From UMGS755 sp045652815 (GTDB lineage Bacteria > Bacillota > Clostridia > UBA1381 > UBA9506): a DNA stretch of 64,000 nucleotides. Location: positions 1-64,000 of the forward strand of contig JAZOLH010000088.1 of the NCBI GenBank assembly GCA_045652815.1, read 5' to 3'. The position numbers and the translations under genes were made by a program. Position 1 is the first letter of the stretch, and every line of letters begins with the position of its first letter. A model generated the notes under the pieces. It worked only from the letters and a program-made list of their open reading frames with translations, ran no database searches and was not told the DNA's origin. Of the stretch, positions 1 to 8,452 are shown piece after piece.

Positions 1-995
1 CCCTGTTCTTCCAGATCTTTCACCATTTCACGACGGGCGGTGTAACGATCCATACCGTGATAACGACTTTCGGGGAAGTTAATGTTTGCGCTGTCATCAA
101 GCACCTTAATGATGGGCAGGTTATGACGTGCGCCAACTTCAAAGTCGTTGGGGTCGTGTGCGGGTGTGATTTTAACCGCACCGGTACCAAAGTCTTTATC
201 AACATATTCATCGGCAATGATGGGAATTTCACGACCCACCAAAGGCAGAATAAGGGTTTTGCCAACTAAATGAGCGTAGCGTTCATCGTCGGGATGAACA
301 GCAACAGCGGTATCACCCAGCATAGTTTCAGGACGGGTGGTTGCAATCACAAAGGATTCATCGCTATCTTTCACATCGTAACGAATGTGCCAGAATGCGC
401 CTGCCTGTTCTGCATATTCAACCTCCGCATCGGAAAGAGCGGTGATACAATGGGGACACCAGTTGATGATACGTTCGCCCTGATAAATCAGGCCTTTTTC
501 GTATAAAGAAACGAATACTTCACGAACTGCTTTGGACAGATTTTCATCCATGGTAAAGCGTTCACGGGTCCAGTCACAAGAAGTACCCAGTTTTTTCAGC
601 TGGCTGATAATGCGGTTGCCATACTGGTGTTTCCAATCCCAAACACGCTCGGTGAAAGCTTCACGACCCAGATCATAACGGGTTTTGCCTTCTTCTTTGC
701 GCAGGGTTTCTTCCACCTTAATCTGTGTGGCAATACCTGCATGGTCAGTACCCGGTACCCAAAGAGTACAAAAGCCCGCCATTCTTTTATAACGGATTAA
801 AATATCCTGCAGTGTTTCATCCAGTGCGTGACCCATATGCAGCTGACCGGTTACGTTCGGCGGCGGAATCACAATGGTGAACGGTTCTTTGTCCGGATCG
901 GGCTGGGGTGTGAAATAACCCTTTTCTACCCAACCGGAATAGAGTCTATCTTCTACTTCTTTCGGATTATATACTTTATCTAACTGCTCCGACAT
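1..995 (-). CDS. valS: Valyl-tRNA synthetase, N-terminal part (cut by window edge)
   Basis: Charges tRNA-Val with valine in the cytoplasm. About 331 residues are visible from the ATG at 995. The protein opens with a Val/Leu/Ile-type class I synthetase start, has the HIGH-like signature HMGH within PPPNVTGQLHMGH, then the metal-binding CPHC (INWCPHC) and the start of the editing domain (TTRPETMLGDTAV). The KMSKS part lies beyond the left edge. AGGGGGTAA sits about 7 bases before the ATG. The start overlaps the end of the small membrane-protein gene by 20 bases, so translation is probably coupled. It is the last visible gene of the alaS-pgsA-small protein-valS run. No T-box is visible here. The identification is secure; only truncation limits it. 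Confidence 0.97.
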   Translation of the reverse strand, partial: MSEQLDKVYNPKEVEDRLYSGWVEKGYFTPQPDPDKEPFTIVIPPPNVTGQLHMGHALDETLQDILIRYKRMAGFCTLWVPGTDHAGIATQIKVEETLRKEEGKTRYDLGREAFTERVWDWKHQYGNRIISQLKKLGTSCDWTRERFTMDENLSKAVREVFVSLYEKGLIYQGERIINWCPHCITALSDAEVEYAEQAGAFWHIRYDVKDSDESFVIATTRPETMLGDTAVAVHPDDERYAHLVGKTLILPLVGREIPIIADEYVDKDFGTGAVKITPAHDPNDFEVGARHNLPIIKVLDDSANINFPESRYHGMDRYTARREMVKDLEEQ

Positions 996-1176
996 CTACT
1001 TTACCCCCTGCAATAAAAATCATAGCTGCGCCGATAATGACCAGCCACATTCCAAAAATTTTAACAATATAAAGTGCTTTTTCGGAAAGTTCCCGTCCCG
1101 TCTTTTTGCAAAGAAGCGGCACCAGGAAATTCACGACGGCACCAATTAACAATAAAATCCAGCCCCAAGTCGTCAT
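976..1176 (-). CDS. Small membrane protein, two predicted TM helices
   Basis: A 66-residue protein with two hydrophobic stretches (about residues 3-20 and 38-57) separated by a short basic loop containing CKKTGRE. No family is recognised and no function is proposed. The ATG overlaps the stop of pgsA as ATGA, and its own 3' end overlaps the start of valS, so it sits tightly inside the operon. The ribosome site AGGAG lies within the last pgsA codons. This tight packing and the well-formed membrane segments support a real gene rather than a chance frame. It may be a small integral membrane protein co-made with the phospholipid enzyme PgsA; that is inference from position only. Confidence 0.7.
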   Translation of the reverse strand: MTTWGWILLLIGAVVNFLVPLLCKKTGRELSEKALYIVKIFGMWLVIIGAAMIFIAGGKVDVGAVR

Positions 1177-1727
1177 AGTGTTTCTCCTTCTTTATTCTTT
1201 TTATAACCTTTGTCTTGCACAAAGTATAAATACGTGTAGTTAACAAAAGCCAGCAAAGTGAGAAGTGCAGATGCACCTAAAAGCGCATTCTTCATTTCAA
1301 CCGACATATTGGGCATCAGCAAAAACAGCGTCATCACAAGGAAAACAAAAACCGTATTCGCTTTGCCGAAAATATTGGCTTTAACGTAGGTTTTGCGGCT
1401 GTATAAAAAGATACTGCCTGCCACCATCATCAGTTCCTTACATGCCAAGATGACCAGGAACCAAACGGGCACCTGCCCCGCTATGAACAACGAAACCAAA
1501 ACTGCCAGCTGCATGCACTTATCTGCCAGAGGGTCCATCAGTTGTCCCCAGCGGCTTGTGATGTTAAACCGACGGGCAATATAGCCATCTGCCACATCGG
1601 TTGCGCTTGCAATCAGGAAAATCAGCGCCGCAAAGGTGTGCATCTCGTGTTCGCTGAAGAACACAGCCACAAACAGCGGCACCAAAAACAAGCGGATGGT
1701 GGTTAAAATGTTAGGTACGTACTTCAA
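1173..1727 (-). CDS. pgsA: CDP-diacylglycerol-glycerol-3-phosphate 3-phosphatidyltransferase
   Basis: Makes phosphatidylglycerol phosphate from CDP-diacylglycerol and glycerol-3-phosphate at the membrane, the committed step to phosphatidylglycerol. The 184-residue protein has the CDP-alcohol phosphotransferase signature, here DVADGYIARR followed by G and DPLADK (pattern D-G-x2-A-R-x8-G-x3-D-x3-D), at about residues 43-70, and several membrane helices. Length fits the family. It starts 32 bases after alaS and its TGA overlaps the next ATG, so it belongs to the same operon. Cardiolipin synthases of the same fold are an alternative, but the N-terminal PNILTTIRL is typical of PgsA. Confidence 0.92.
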   Translation of the reverse strand: MKYVPNILTTIRLFLVPLFVAVFFSEHEMHTFAALIFLIASATDVADGYIARRFNITSRWGQLMDPLADKCMQLAVLVSLFIAGQVPVWFLVILACKELMMVAGSIFLYSRKTYVKANIFGKANTVFVFLVMTLFLLMPNMSVEMKNALLGASALLTLLAFVNYTYLYFVQDKGYKKNKEGETL

Positions 1728-1759
1728 AAATTGTCACCACTTTCTGACCGTCAGATAAA

Positions 1760-4399
1760 TTACTTAGAAAGAGATTCAGAAACGAGGCCTTCTGCTAAAG
1801 CCAGTGCTTCATCTACTTTAGATGCATCCTTACCGCCTGCCTGTGCAGAATCGGGACGACCGCCGCCGCCACCGCCACACGCTTTGGCAATTTCGCGGAT
1901 GATGTTACCTGCGTGAACGCCTTTTGCCACTGCTTCTTTGGTTGCCATGGTAACAAAGGTTACCTTGCCATCAGATACATCGGCCAGCGCGATAAATGCG
2001 CAGGGCATCTGTTCTTTTAAGGAATCACCTAAAGCACGCAAACCGTCAACGCCTGCGTTTTCCAGTTTACCGGTTACAACGGATACGCCACCAACCTCTT
2101 TCGCAGAAGAAAGCAGGTCGCCGGAAGCGTTCTGTGCCATTTTGGCGGTTAAGGATTCAATCTGGCTGTTGGCCGCTTTCAGTTCCTCAGCCAGCGCCTT
2201 TGCTTTCTGCGCTACATCACGAGGTGCACATTTGAGCACGCTCGCAGTTTCAGCCAGTTCTTTTTCAAGACCGTAGAGTTCATTCATAACAGAAAGACCT
2301 GTTACGCCTTCAATACGACGTACACCGGCAGATACGCCACCTTCGGACAGGATTTTAAACAGTCCGATTTGTGCGGTGTTCTTTGTATGGCAGCCGCCGC
2401 AAAGTTCCATAGAGTAATCACCCATGGTTACAACGCGGACAACGTCGCCATATTTATCGCCGAACATAGCGGTTGCGCCCATTGCCTTTGCATCATCGAG
2501 ACTCATATTTTTCCATTCTACAGGCATTGCCTGCAGGATGGCTTTGTTAACAGCCAGTTCCACAGCCGCCAGATCTTCTGCAGTGGGTGCCTGTGAGATT
2601 GTAAAGTCAAAACGCATTCTGTCGGGCGTTACAAAAGAGCCTGCCTGACCAACTTCGCTGCCGAAACGGTCTTTCAATGCTCTGTGCAGAAGGTGGGTCA
2701 CGCTGTGGTTCCGCTCGATAGCCGCTCTCGTTTCACCATCCACAACAGCAGAAACCATAGCATCTTTTTTCAGCTCGCCTTCTAAAACTTTTACAAAGTG
2801 ATAATATTTACCGTCTGCGGTTTTCTTGGTGTCGGTTACCAGCACGCGACAATCATCGTTTGTCAGAATACCTTTGTCGCCAACCTGACCGCCACCTTCA
2901 CCATAGAAAGAAGTTTTATCCAAAACAACGATACCCTCGCTGCCTTCACCCATCACATCAGCCGCTTCCTGACCACAAATCAGCAGGATGGCTTTTGCAT
3001 CCACCGCCAGATTGTCGTAACCGACAAATTCTGTTGCGGAAAGAGGTGCTAAAAGGTCTGCCACTTTATCATCCCAACCGGCATCACCCACATGAGCTCG
3101 GGTTGCCGCGCGGGCACGTTCTCTTTGTTTCTGCATTTCGGCATTAAAGCCTTCTTCATCGATGTCCATACCCTTTTCCGCTAAGATTTCGCGGGTTAAG
3201 TCGATGGGGAAACCATAGGTATCATAGAGTTTAAATGCATCCGCACCGGAGAACATATCACCCTCTTTCATATCAGCCATTAAACTGGAAAGAAGCTGAG
3301 AGCCTGCATCGATGGTCTGCATAAAGCGTTCTTCTTCCATGGCGATGATGCTCTTGATTCTGTCACGGTTTTCAGCCAGAGTGGGATATGCACCGCAGGA
3401 TTCGTTGATAACAGTATCGGCAAGTTCTGCTAAAAATGCGTGGTTGATGCCAAGCAGTTTACCGTGACGAGCGGCACGACGCAGCAGGCGACGAAGCACG
3501 TAACCTCTGCCTTCGTTAGAAGGACGAACACCGTCAGATACCAAGAATACGGTAGAACGGATGTGGTCGGTTACCACGCGGATGGAAATATCCGTTTTTT
3601 CGTCTTTTTTATAAGTTACACCGGCAACGCGGCAAACTTCTTCGGAAATTTTATAAATGGTGTCAACATCAAACAGAGAGTCAACGCCCTGCATAATGCA
3701 GGCAATACGCTCAAGACCCATACCTGTATCGATATTGGGATGCTCCAGAGGCAGATAGGTACCGTCTTCCTGCTTGTCGAACTGGGTGAATACCAAGTTC
3801 CAGAATTCAACAAAGCGGTCACATTCGCAGCCCACTCTGCAGTCGGGAGAGCCGCAACCGTTTTCGGGGCCTCTGTCATAGTACAGTTCGGAACAAGGGC
3901 CGCAAGGACCTGTACCGATTTCCCAGAAGTTATCTTCTTTACCCATACGAACAACGTGGCTAGGGTCAACGCCGATTTCCTTTGTCCAGATGTCATAGGC
4001 CTCATCATCATCCTGATATACGGTTACATAGAGTTTATCCACAGGAATCTGCATTTCACGAGTGACAAACTCCCAACCCCAACGGATGGCCTGATGCTTA
4101 AAGTAATCACCAAAGGAGAAGTTACCCAGCATTTCAAAGAATGTACCGTGACGAGCGGTTTTACCAACACGTTCAATATCAGGTGTTCTGATACATTTCT
4201 GACAGGTTGTCACACGATTTGCCGGCGGCTTTTGACGACCTGTAAAGAACGGTTTTAAAGGCGCCATACCGGCATTAATGAGCAATAAGCTGGGGTCGTT
4301 TTCCGGCACCAGCGAAAAGCTCGGCAATCTGTAATGTTCTTGTTTTTCAAAGAAAGACAGGAATTTTTCTCGAATTTCATTCAGTCCCAATTTTTCCAC
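1760..4399 (-). CDS. alaS: Alanyl-tRNA synthetase (GTG start)
   Basis: Charges tRNA-Ala. The 879-residue product has the class II catalytic domain near the start, the editing-domain zinc residues HSVTHLLH and CGGCH, and the C-Ala tail with a six-glycine run (GGGGGG). A longer frame begins at a TTG at 4453, but the promoter at 4460-4488 would start transcription at about 4453, so that codon cannot be used. The GTG at 4399 follows GAGGAAGA by 5 bases and gives EKLGLNEIREKF, the usual AlaRS N-terminus, and the normal family length. First gene of the alaS-pgsA-small protein-valS operon, with a short leader of about 54 bases that leaves no room for a T-box. Confidence 0.97.
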   Translation of the reverse strand: MEKLGLNEIREKFLSFFEKQEHYRLPSFSLVPENDPSLLLINAGMAPLKPFFTGRQKPPANRVTTCQKCIRTPDIERVGKTARHGTFFEMLGNFSFGDYFKHQAIRWGWEFVTREMQIPVDKLYVTVYQDDDEAYDIWTKEIGVDPSHVVRMGKEDNFWEIGTGPCGPCSELYYDRGPENGCGSPDCRVGCECDRFVEFWNLVFTQFDKQEDGTYLPLEHPNIDTGMGLERIACIMQGVDSLFDVDTIYKISEEVCRVAGVTYKKDEKTDISIRVVTDHIRSTVFLVSDGVRPSNEGRGYVLRRLLRRAARHGKLLGINHAFLAELADTVINESCGAYPTLAENRDRIKSIIAMEEERFMQTIDAGSQLLSSLMADMKEGDMFSGADAFKLYDTYGFPIDLTREILAEKGMDIDEEGFNAEMQKQRERARAATRAHVGDAGWDDKVADLLAPLSATEFVGYDNLAVDAKAILLICGQEAADVMGEGSEGIVVLDKTSFYGEGGGQVGDKGILTNDDCRVLVTDTKKTADGKYYHFVKVLEGELKKDAMVSAVVDGETRAAIERNHSVTHLLHRALKDRFGSEVGQAGSFVTPDRMRFDFTISQAPTAEDLAAVELAVNKAILQAMPVEWKNMSLDDAKAMGATAMFGDKYGDVVRVVTMGDYSMELCGGCHTKNTAQIGLFKILSEGGVSAGVRRIEGVTGLSVMNELYGLEKELAETASVLKCAPRDVAQKAKALAEELKAANSQIESLTAKMAQNASGDLLSSAKEVGGVSVVTGKLENAGVDGLRALGDSLKEQMPCAFIALADVSDGKVTFVTMATKEAVAKGVHAGNIIREIAKACGGGGGGRPDSAQAGGKDASKVDEALALAEGLVSESLSK

Positions 4400-4459
4400 A
4401 AAAATCTTCCTCTCGGTTATATAGTATATATAATTATAAACATAATACTCCAATTCTGT

Positions 4460-4488
4460 ATTGTATCATAAATATACTGCAGAATCAA
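4460..4488 (-). promoter_or_regulatory. Sigma-A-type promoter of the alaS operon
   Basis: On the minus strand, TTGATT (4488-4483) is followed after 17 bases by TACAAT (4465-4460). Predicted start of transcription is near 4453, giving a leader of about 54 bases to the GTG start of alaS. Confidence 0.8.
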
Positions 4489-4582
4489 GACTTTTCGCCT
4501 ATTTTTCGCAGTTTCGGCGCCATATTTTCCTGCTTTTTGCCCTATCCCATCCCTTTTTCTTTCATTTTTCCTCAAAAAACAC

Positions 4583-4674
4583 AAAAAAGACATCCGTCAA
4601 AACGGATGCCTTTTTTGTATATGTCTTACATTTCGCGGAACGGACTGCAAGGAAGGTTGCCCTTCCCCACAGTC
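4583..4674 (-). terminator. Terminator after nrdD, with an extra hairpin
   Basis: At 4583-4617 the stem CATCCGT/ACGGATG is flanked by A- and T-runs, so it would work in both directions; on the minus strand it ends in TTTTTT. Between it and the nrdD stop, 4643-4674 forms a second two-tier stem (GGACTG/CAGTC outside, GGAAGG/CCTTCC inside) without a T-run. Confidence 0.8.
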
Positions 4675-4700
4675 TATTCCTAAAAATTATAAGAGAAAAC

Positions 4701-7076
4701 TTATTTAGTTGCAAAATCTCTGATAGCGCCTGCGCCTGCAAAGATTTTTGCTTCGCCACCTTCGATAACAACGAGGGTGGGTGCCTGGGTGATGTTAAAG
4801 CGTTCCACTAAATCCGCATTTTCATCAGCCAGCAGTTTTTCGTAGCTGATACCTGCCTGATCTAAGTATGCGCAAGCAATGCGGCAGTTAGGACAGGTCT
4901 GGGTTGTGAAGAGGAAGATACCGTCTTCGGTTTTTACGGGTTTGGTGGGTGTGGTTGCCTGAGCGGATGCGCGCAGAGCGTCAACATCGCGGGGCTTTAA
5001 CACGCTGGTTTCAATGTTATATTCCACACGTTCTTTATATTCCTGTGTTTTACCTGCGTTCCAGTTCTGAACGGGACGATAGTAACCTGTGATACGGCTA
5101 TATACTTCAGCAGATTCGCCGCAAGAAGGACAGGTGAACTGTTCACCGGACAGATAACCGTGGTTTTTGCAGACAGAATAGGTGGGAGACATGGTGTAGT
5201 AAGGCAGTCTGTAGTTTTCAGCAATCTTACGAACCAGTTTTGCCGCCGCTTCCCAATCGGGCAGTTTTTCACCTAAGAATGCGTGGAATACGGTACCGGA
5301 TGTGTACAGAGTCTGCATTTCATCCTGAATATCCAGAGCGGAGAAAATATCATCGGTGTAGCTAACAGGCAGATGGCTACTGTTGGTGTAGTAAGGAGAA
5401 CCGCCTGCTTCTGCTGCTGTGATGATGTCGGGATACTGCGCAACGTCGTGTTTAGCCAGTCTGTAAGAAGTGGATTCTGCCGGTGTTGCTTCTAAGTTGT
5501 AGAGGTCGCCGTACATTTCCTGATAGTCGGAGAGACGTTCTCTCATGTGGTTCAGAACCTTCTTGGTGAAGGACTGGCACTTGGGATCGGTCATATCTGC
5601 TTTCACCCAGCTTGCATTTAAGCCCGCTTCGTTCATACCAACCAGGCCAATGGTGGAGAAATGGTTATCCAGTGTACCCAGGTAACGTTTGGTGTAGGGA
5701 TAGAGGCCTTCCTGCAAGAGTTTGGTGATAACGGTTCTCTTGGTCTTTAAGGAACGTGCGGAAATATCCATCATGCGGTCAAGACGTTTAAAGAAGTCTT
5801 CTTCGTCAGCCGCCAGATATGCGATTCTGGGCATATTGATGGTAACAACACCGATAGAACCGGTACTTTCACCGGAACCGAAGAAGCCACCGGATTTTTT
5901 ACGCAGTTCGCGCAGGTCAAGACGCAGTCTGCAGCACATAGAACGTACATCGCTGGGCTCCATATCGCTGTTGATATAGTTGGAGAAATAAGGTGTCCCG
6001 TATTTTGCGGTCATTTCAAAGAGGAGTTTGTTGTTCTCTGTGGGAGACCAGTCAAAATCACGGGTGATGGAATAAGTGGGGATAGGATACTGGAAGCCAC
6101 GACCGTTAGCATCGCCTTCAATCATGATTTCGATGAACGCTTTGTTCACCATTCTCATTTCTTCTTCACAATCGCCATAGGTGAAGTCCATATCCTTACC
6201 GCCTACGATAGCAGGCAGGTTCTTTAAGTCGTTAGGCACGGTCCAGTCTAAAGTGATGTTGGAGGAAGGTGCCTGTGTACCCCAACGAGAGGGGGTGTTA
6301 ACGCCATAGATAAAGGACTGGATGCACTGCTTAACTTCATTATAAGTTAATTTATCAACTTTAACAAAGGGAGCTAAATAGGTATCGAAGGAGGAGAACG
6401 CCTGTGCGCCTGCCCATTCATTCTGCATAATACCTAAGAAGTTAACCATCTGATTACACAGGGTGGATAAGTGGCTGGCAGGAGCAGAGGTAATTTTACC
6501 GGGAACGCCGCCCAAACCTTCCTGAATCAGCTGTTTTAAGCTCCAACCTGCACAGTAACCGGTCAGCATAGAAAGGTCGTGCAGATGGATGTCGCAGTTA
6601 CGGTGTGCTGCTGCTACTTCATCATCATAGATTTCAGTCAGCCAGTAGTTTGCGGTAACCGCACCGGAGTTAGACAGAATCAAACCACCAACAGAATATG
6701 TAACGGTGGAGTTTTCTTTTACACGCCAGTCTAAAACATCAACGTAGTTATTGATGGTTTCTTTATAGTCTAAGTACGTATTTTTCAGATTACGTAATTT
6801 TTCGCGCTGTTTACGATAGAGGATGTATGCTTTTGCAACAGCATCATAGCCGCCGCGGGACAGAACGGATTCCACACTGTCCTGAATGTCTTCCACAGCC
6901 ACATAACTGTCTTTAATTTTGGGCAGGAAGTCGGAAGTAACTTTCAGCGCCAGAAAGTCAATGATATTATCGGTATACTGAGTTTCGGTTGCCTCAAAGG
7001 CTTTTTTCATGGCGTCAGCAATTTTGGTAATGTCAAAATCTGCAATTTTTCCGTCACGTTTAATGATCTGATACAT
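4701..7076 (-). CDS. nrdD: Anaerobic (class III) ribonucleoside-triphosphate reductase with fused thioredoxin-fold domain
   Basis: Reduces ribonucleotides to deoxyribonucleotides without oxygen by a glycyl radical. The 791-residue protein has an ATP-cone (about 1-95), the active-site cysteine region YCAGWSL (Cys175), a second one MCCRLR (Cys381/382), a zinc site (CKNHG and CPSC) and the glycyl-radical motif RITGY with Gly near residue 664. Beyond the normal family end, residues about 715-791 form an extra domain with redox motif CPNC (728-731) and the cis-proline motif QAPT, as in thioredoxin/glutaredoxin folds. This domain may supply the reducing electrons (inference). It follows nrdG by 24 bases in one operon; AAAGGAG precedes the ATG. 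Identification is firm; the role of the added domain is not. Confidence 0.97.
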   Translation of the reverse strand: MYQIIKRDGKIADFDITKIADAMKKAFEATETQYTDNIIDFLALKVTSDFLPKIKDSYVAVEDIQDSVESVLSRGGYDAVAKAYILYRKQREKLRNLKNTYLDYKETINNYVDVLDWRVKENSTVTYSVGGLILSNSGAVTANYWLTEIYDDEVAAAHRNCDIHLHDLSMLTGYCAGWSLKQLIQEGLGGVPGKITSAPASHLSTLCNQMVNFLGIMQNEWAGAQAFSSFDTYLAPFVKVDKLTYNEVKQCIQSFIYGVNTPSRWGTQAPSSNITLDWTVPNDLKNLPAIVGGKDMDFTYGDCEEEMRMVNKAFIEIMIEGDANGRGFQYPIPTYSITRDFDWSPTENNKLLFEMTAKYGTPYFSNYINSDMEPSDVRSMCCRLRLDLRELRKKSGGFFGSGESTGSIGVVTINMPRIAYLAADEEDFFKRLDRMMDISARSLKTKRTVITKLLQEGLYPYTKRYLGTLDNHFSTIGLVGMNEAGLNASWVKADMTDPKCQSFTKKVLNHMRERLSDYQEMYGDLYNLEATPAESTSYRLAKHDVAQYPDIITAAEAGGSPYYTNSSHLPVSYTDDIFSALDIQDEMQTLYTSGTVFHAFLGEKLPDWEAAAKLVRKIAENYRLPYYTMSPTYSVCKNHGYLSGEQFTCPSCGESAEVYSRITGYYRPVQNWNAGKTQEYKERVEYNIETSVLKPRDVDALRASAQATTPTKPVKTEDGIFLFTTQTCPNCRIACAYLDQAGISYEKLLADENADLVERFNITQAPTLVVIEGGEAKIFAGAGAIRDFATK

Positions 7077-7100
7077 TGTCTGCTCTCCTTTGTAAATTTT

Positions 7101-7796
7101 TTAGATGCCTCTGATAACCACAGAGGGGACATAAGCTTTGATTGCTTCGCCAAAGGCCCGCATTTCATCCTCGGAGAAAGCGGAAAGACCATCGGGCGCT
7201 AAAACGTGACCCGAATCGGTGTAGCTTTGGAGGAAGTAGGCACTTGCCCCTGCAATCCATTTTGCAATTTGAATTAACTTGTCTTCATCGTGCAAGCCCT
7301 TAACCACCGTTGTACGGAATTCGTAAGGGATTTTGCCTTCCATCAGAAAGTTTTTGGATGTTTCTATGGCCTCTAAATCCACCTTGGGAAGCCCGATGGT
7401 TTCAGGATAGGCTTCGGGGGTGTTTTTAATATCCATAGCAATGTAATCCACCAAACCGTTTTCTACCAGATGTTTCAGCATTTCGGGTCTGGTACCGTTG
7501 GTGTCGACCTTGACTTTATATCCCAGCGCCTTAATCTTTTGAAGCAAATCGGGCAAATCGTTGTGAAGCATCGGCTCACCGCCGGTGATATTCACGCCCT
7601 CTAGGATGCCTTGTCGTTTAGAAAGATACTCTAAAATCTCATTTTCGTCCATGCGAGGGGTTTCTTCATCAGGAAGAACAAGCCCTGCATTGTGGCAAAA
7701 TGGGCACCTGAAATTGCATCCGCTTGTAAACAAGATACAGGCCACCGTTCCGGGGAAATCAAGGAGTGTTAATTTCTGAAAGGCCGCTATTTGCAC
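7101..7796 (-). CDS. nrdG: Anaerobic ribonucleotide reductase activating protein (GTG start)
   Basis: Radical-SAM enzyme that makes the glycyl radical on NrdD. The 231-residue product has the cluster motif CNFRCPFC (Cys at spacing CxxxCxxC) near residue 30, then the SAM-binding NITGGEPML and a DTNG strand. The GTG start at 7796 follows AAAGGAGG by 7 bases; a longer in-frame reading upstream would lie across the promoter and operator and is rejected. Size fits the shorter NrdG type seen next to such NrdD proteins. First gene of nrdG-nrdD, directly under the promoter with NrdR-like boxes. Confidence 0.95.
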   Translation of the reverse strand: MQIAAFQKLTLLDFPGTVACILFTSGCNFRCPFCHNAGLVLPDEETPRMDENEILEYLSKRQGILEGVNITGGEPMLHNDLPDLLQKIKALGYKVKVDTNGTRPEMLKHLVENGLVDYIAMDIKNTPEAYPETIGLPKVDLEAIETSKNFLMEGKIPYEFRTTVVKGLHDEDKLIQIAKWIAGASAYFLQSYTDSGHVLAPDGLSAFSEDEMRAFGEAIKAYVPSVVIRGI

Positions 7797-7827
7797 GGTT
7801 TTCCCTCCTTTGGGGTGACTATTTACA

Positions 7828-7856
7828 ATTATAGCAGATATTGTGCTCCAAGTCAA
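7828..7856 (-). promoter_or_regulatory. Promoter of nrdG-nrdD
   Basis: Minus strand TTGACT (7856-7851), 17-base spacer, perfect TATAAT (7833-7828). Start of transcription is expected near 7821, about 25 bases before the nrdG GTG. Confidence 0.88.
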
Positions 7857-7878
7857 CAGCAAAAACAAGATATTGTGG
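7831..7878 (-). promoter_or_regulatory. Pair of NrdR-box-like operators
   Basis: Two 16-base sites share the core CACAATATCT on the minus strand: one at 7846-7831, lying in the promoter spacer and touching the -10 box, the other at 7878-7863 (CCACAATATCTTGTTT) upstream of the -35 box. Centres are 32 bases apart, three helical turns. Known NrdR boxes have the form acaCwATATaTwGtgt and come in pairs at this spacing in nrd promoters. Placement over the promoter predicts repression by NrdR-ATP/dATP. The nrdR gene itself is not in the window. Confidence 0.75.
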
Positions 7879-7989
7879 AATTTTTGTATTACATTATTGT
7901 GACAAAAAGGCAAAATCGCACCACTATGCGGTTTGTAGCCACTTTGAAATTCTAAAAAATCCGCTATTTTTCGCAATAGGTAAAAAATG

Positions 7990-8022
7990 GGAGCGACCAC
8001 AAGATATTGTGGTCGCGTTTTT
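7990..8022. other. Hairpin/palindrome containing a third NrdR-box-like core
   Basis: The sequence forms a perfect stem GCGACCACAA / TTGTGGTCGC around GATA, with GTTTTT on the plus-strand side and, on the minus strand, a T-run a few bases after it. Its centre CCACAAGATATTGTGG matches the NrdR-like boxes at 7863-7878. It may be a terminator, an operator, or both. Transcripts leaving azlD would already meet the stronger hairpin at 8041-8072. Confidence 0.5.
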
Positions 8023-8040
8023 CCCAAAAAATAGCAAAAA

Positions 8041-8072
8041 AAAGAAGCATTTCGAAATCGAAATGCTTCTTT
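8041..8072 (-). terminator. Terminator of the gyrB-gyrA-XRE-azlD transcript
   Basis: Fourteen-base perfect stem AAAGAAGCATTTCG / CGAAATGCTTCTTT with a four-base loop, followed on the minus strand by a long T-run. Strong intrinsic terminator. Confidence 0.88.
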
Positions 8073-8092
8073 ATAAATCTTAATCTTACACA

Positions 8093-8152
8093 GAACGAGG
8101 TTTCTGTACAGCGCGCGGTGAGGTTGGTTCGTAGTGCGCTAAATTCACCATT
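8093..8152 (-). repeat. Short copy of the 3'-end dispersed element
   Basis: Directly past the azlD stop. The part TGTACAGCGCGCGGTGAGG and then GTTGGTTCGTAG matches the right arm of the copy at 13717-13750, and GCGCTAAATTCACCA followed by CTAAAT matches 13839-13861, downstream of ychF. Here the two parts are joined without the terminator that separates them at the larger copy. A small hairpin ACAGAA/TTCTGT adjoins. Confidence 0.6.
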
Positions 8153-8452
8153 CTAAATAAACAACCCCGTCAGATATGCTGCTACACTTGCCCCTGCGGC
8201 TACGGTTATCAGTGACCGTTTGCAAACCGCAAGGATGATGGCAACCACAAGCGCCGCCGCACCGCAAATGGGATTTTTCCCTGCATAAAACATATGGGGA
8301 ATGGTCATCGCCGCCAGCACGCTATATGGAATGTAGGCAAAGAAAACGCGAAGAAAAGGAGATTTTACCTTTTCACGACAAAGGATAAAGGGCAAGGCAC
8401 GAATCAGGTAGGTTACGCCTGCCATCACCACTAAATACCAAACAACGTTCAA
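8153..8452 (-). CDS. azlD: AzlD-family branched-chain amino acid export subunit, without AzlC (TTG start)
   Basis: The 99-residue protein has four hydrophobic helices and the conserved start YLIRALPFIL typical of AzlD, the small partner of the AzlC permease in exporters of branched-chain amino acids. No azlC lies next to it, which is unusual. The start is TTG, overlapping the XRE stop as TTGA, with AGGAGG 8 bases upstream, inside the regulator gene, so translation is coupled to that regulator. It ends the gyrB-gyrA-XRE-azlD series. Substrate cannot be deduced from sequence. It may pair with an AzlC encoded elsewhere or act alone. Confidence 0.82.
   Translation of the reverse strand: MNVVWYLVVMAGVTYLIRALPFILCREKVKSPFLRVFFAYIPYSVLAAMTIPHMFYAGKNPICGAAALVVAIILAVCKRSLITVAAGASVAAYLTGLFI

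Larger units (their letters stand above)
7797..8152. other. Gene-free stretch between nrdG and azlD
   Basis: 356 bases without a supported gene. From right to left it holds the 3' element copy after azlD (8093-8152), a strong terminator (8041-8072), a palindrome with an NrdR-box-like core (7990-8022), and the nrdGD promoter with two boxes (7828-7878). Nothing further is recognised. Confidence 0.8.

Noticed and set aside
3440..4258. 272-residue plus-strand frame opposite alaS
   Set aside because: Antisense shadow of a clear AlaRS gene; no ribosome site and no recognisable protein features.
4400..4453. Longer AlaRS N-terminus starting at TTG 4453
   Set aside because: The codon falls at the predicted transcription start; the GTG at 4399 has a ribosome site and the normal family N-terminus.
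4400..4460. T-box riboswitch for alaS
   Set aside because: The promoter places the transcript start about 54 bases from the GTG start, too short for a T-box; no T-box core motif was seen.
7797..8027. 77-residue N-terminal extension of NrdG
   Set aside because: It would translate the promoter and operator; the GTG at 7796 has a perfect ribosome site and gives the normal length.
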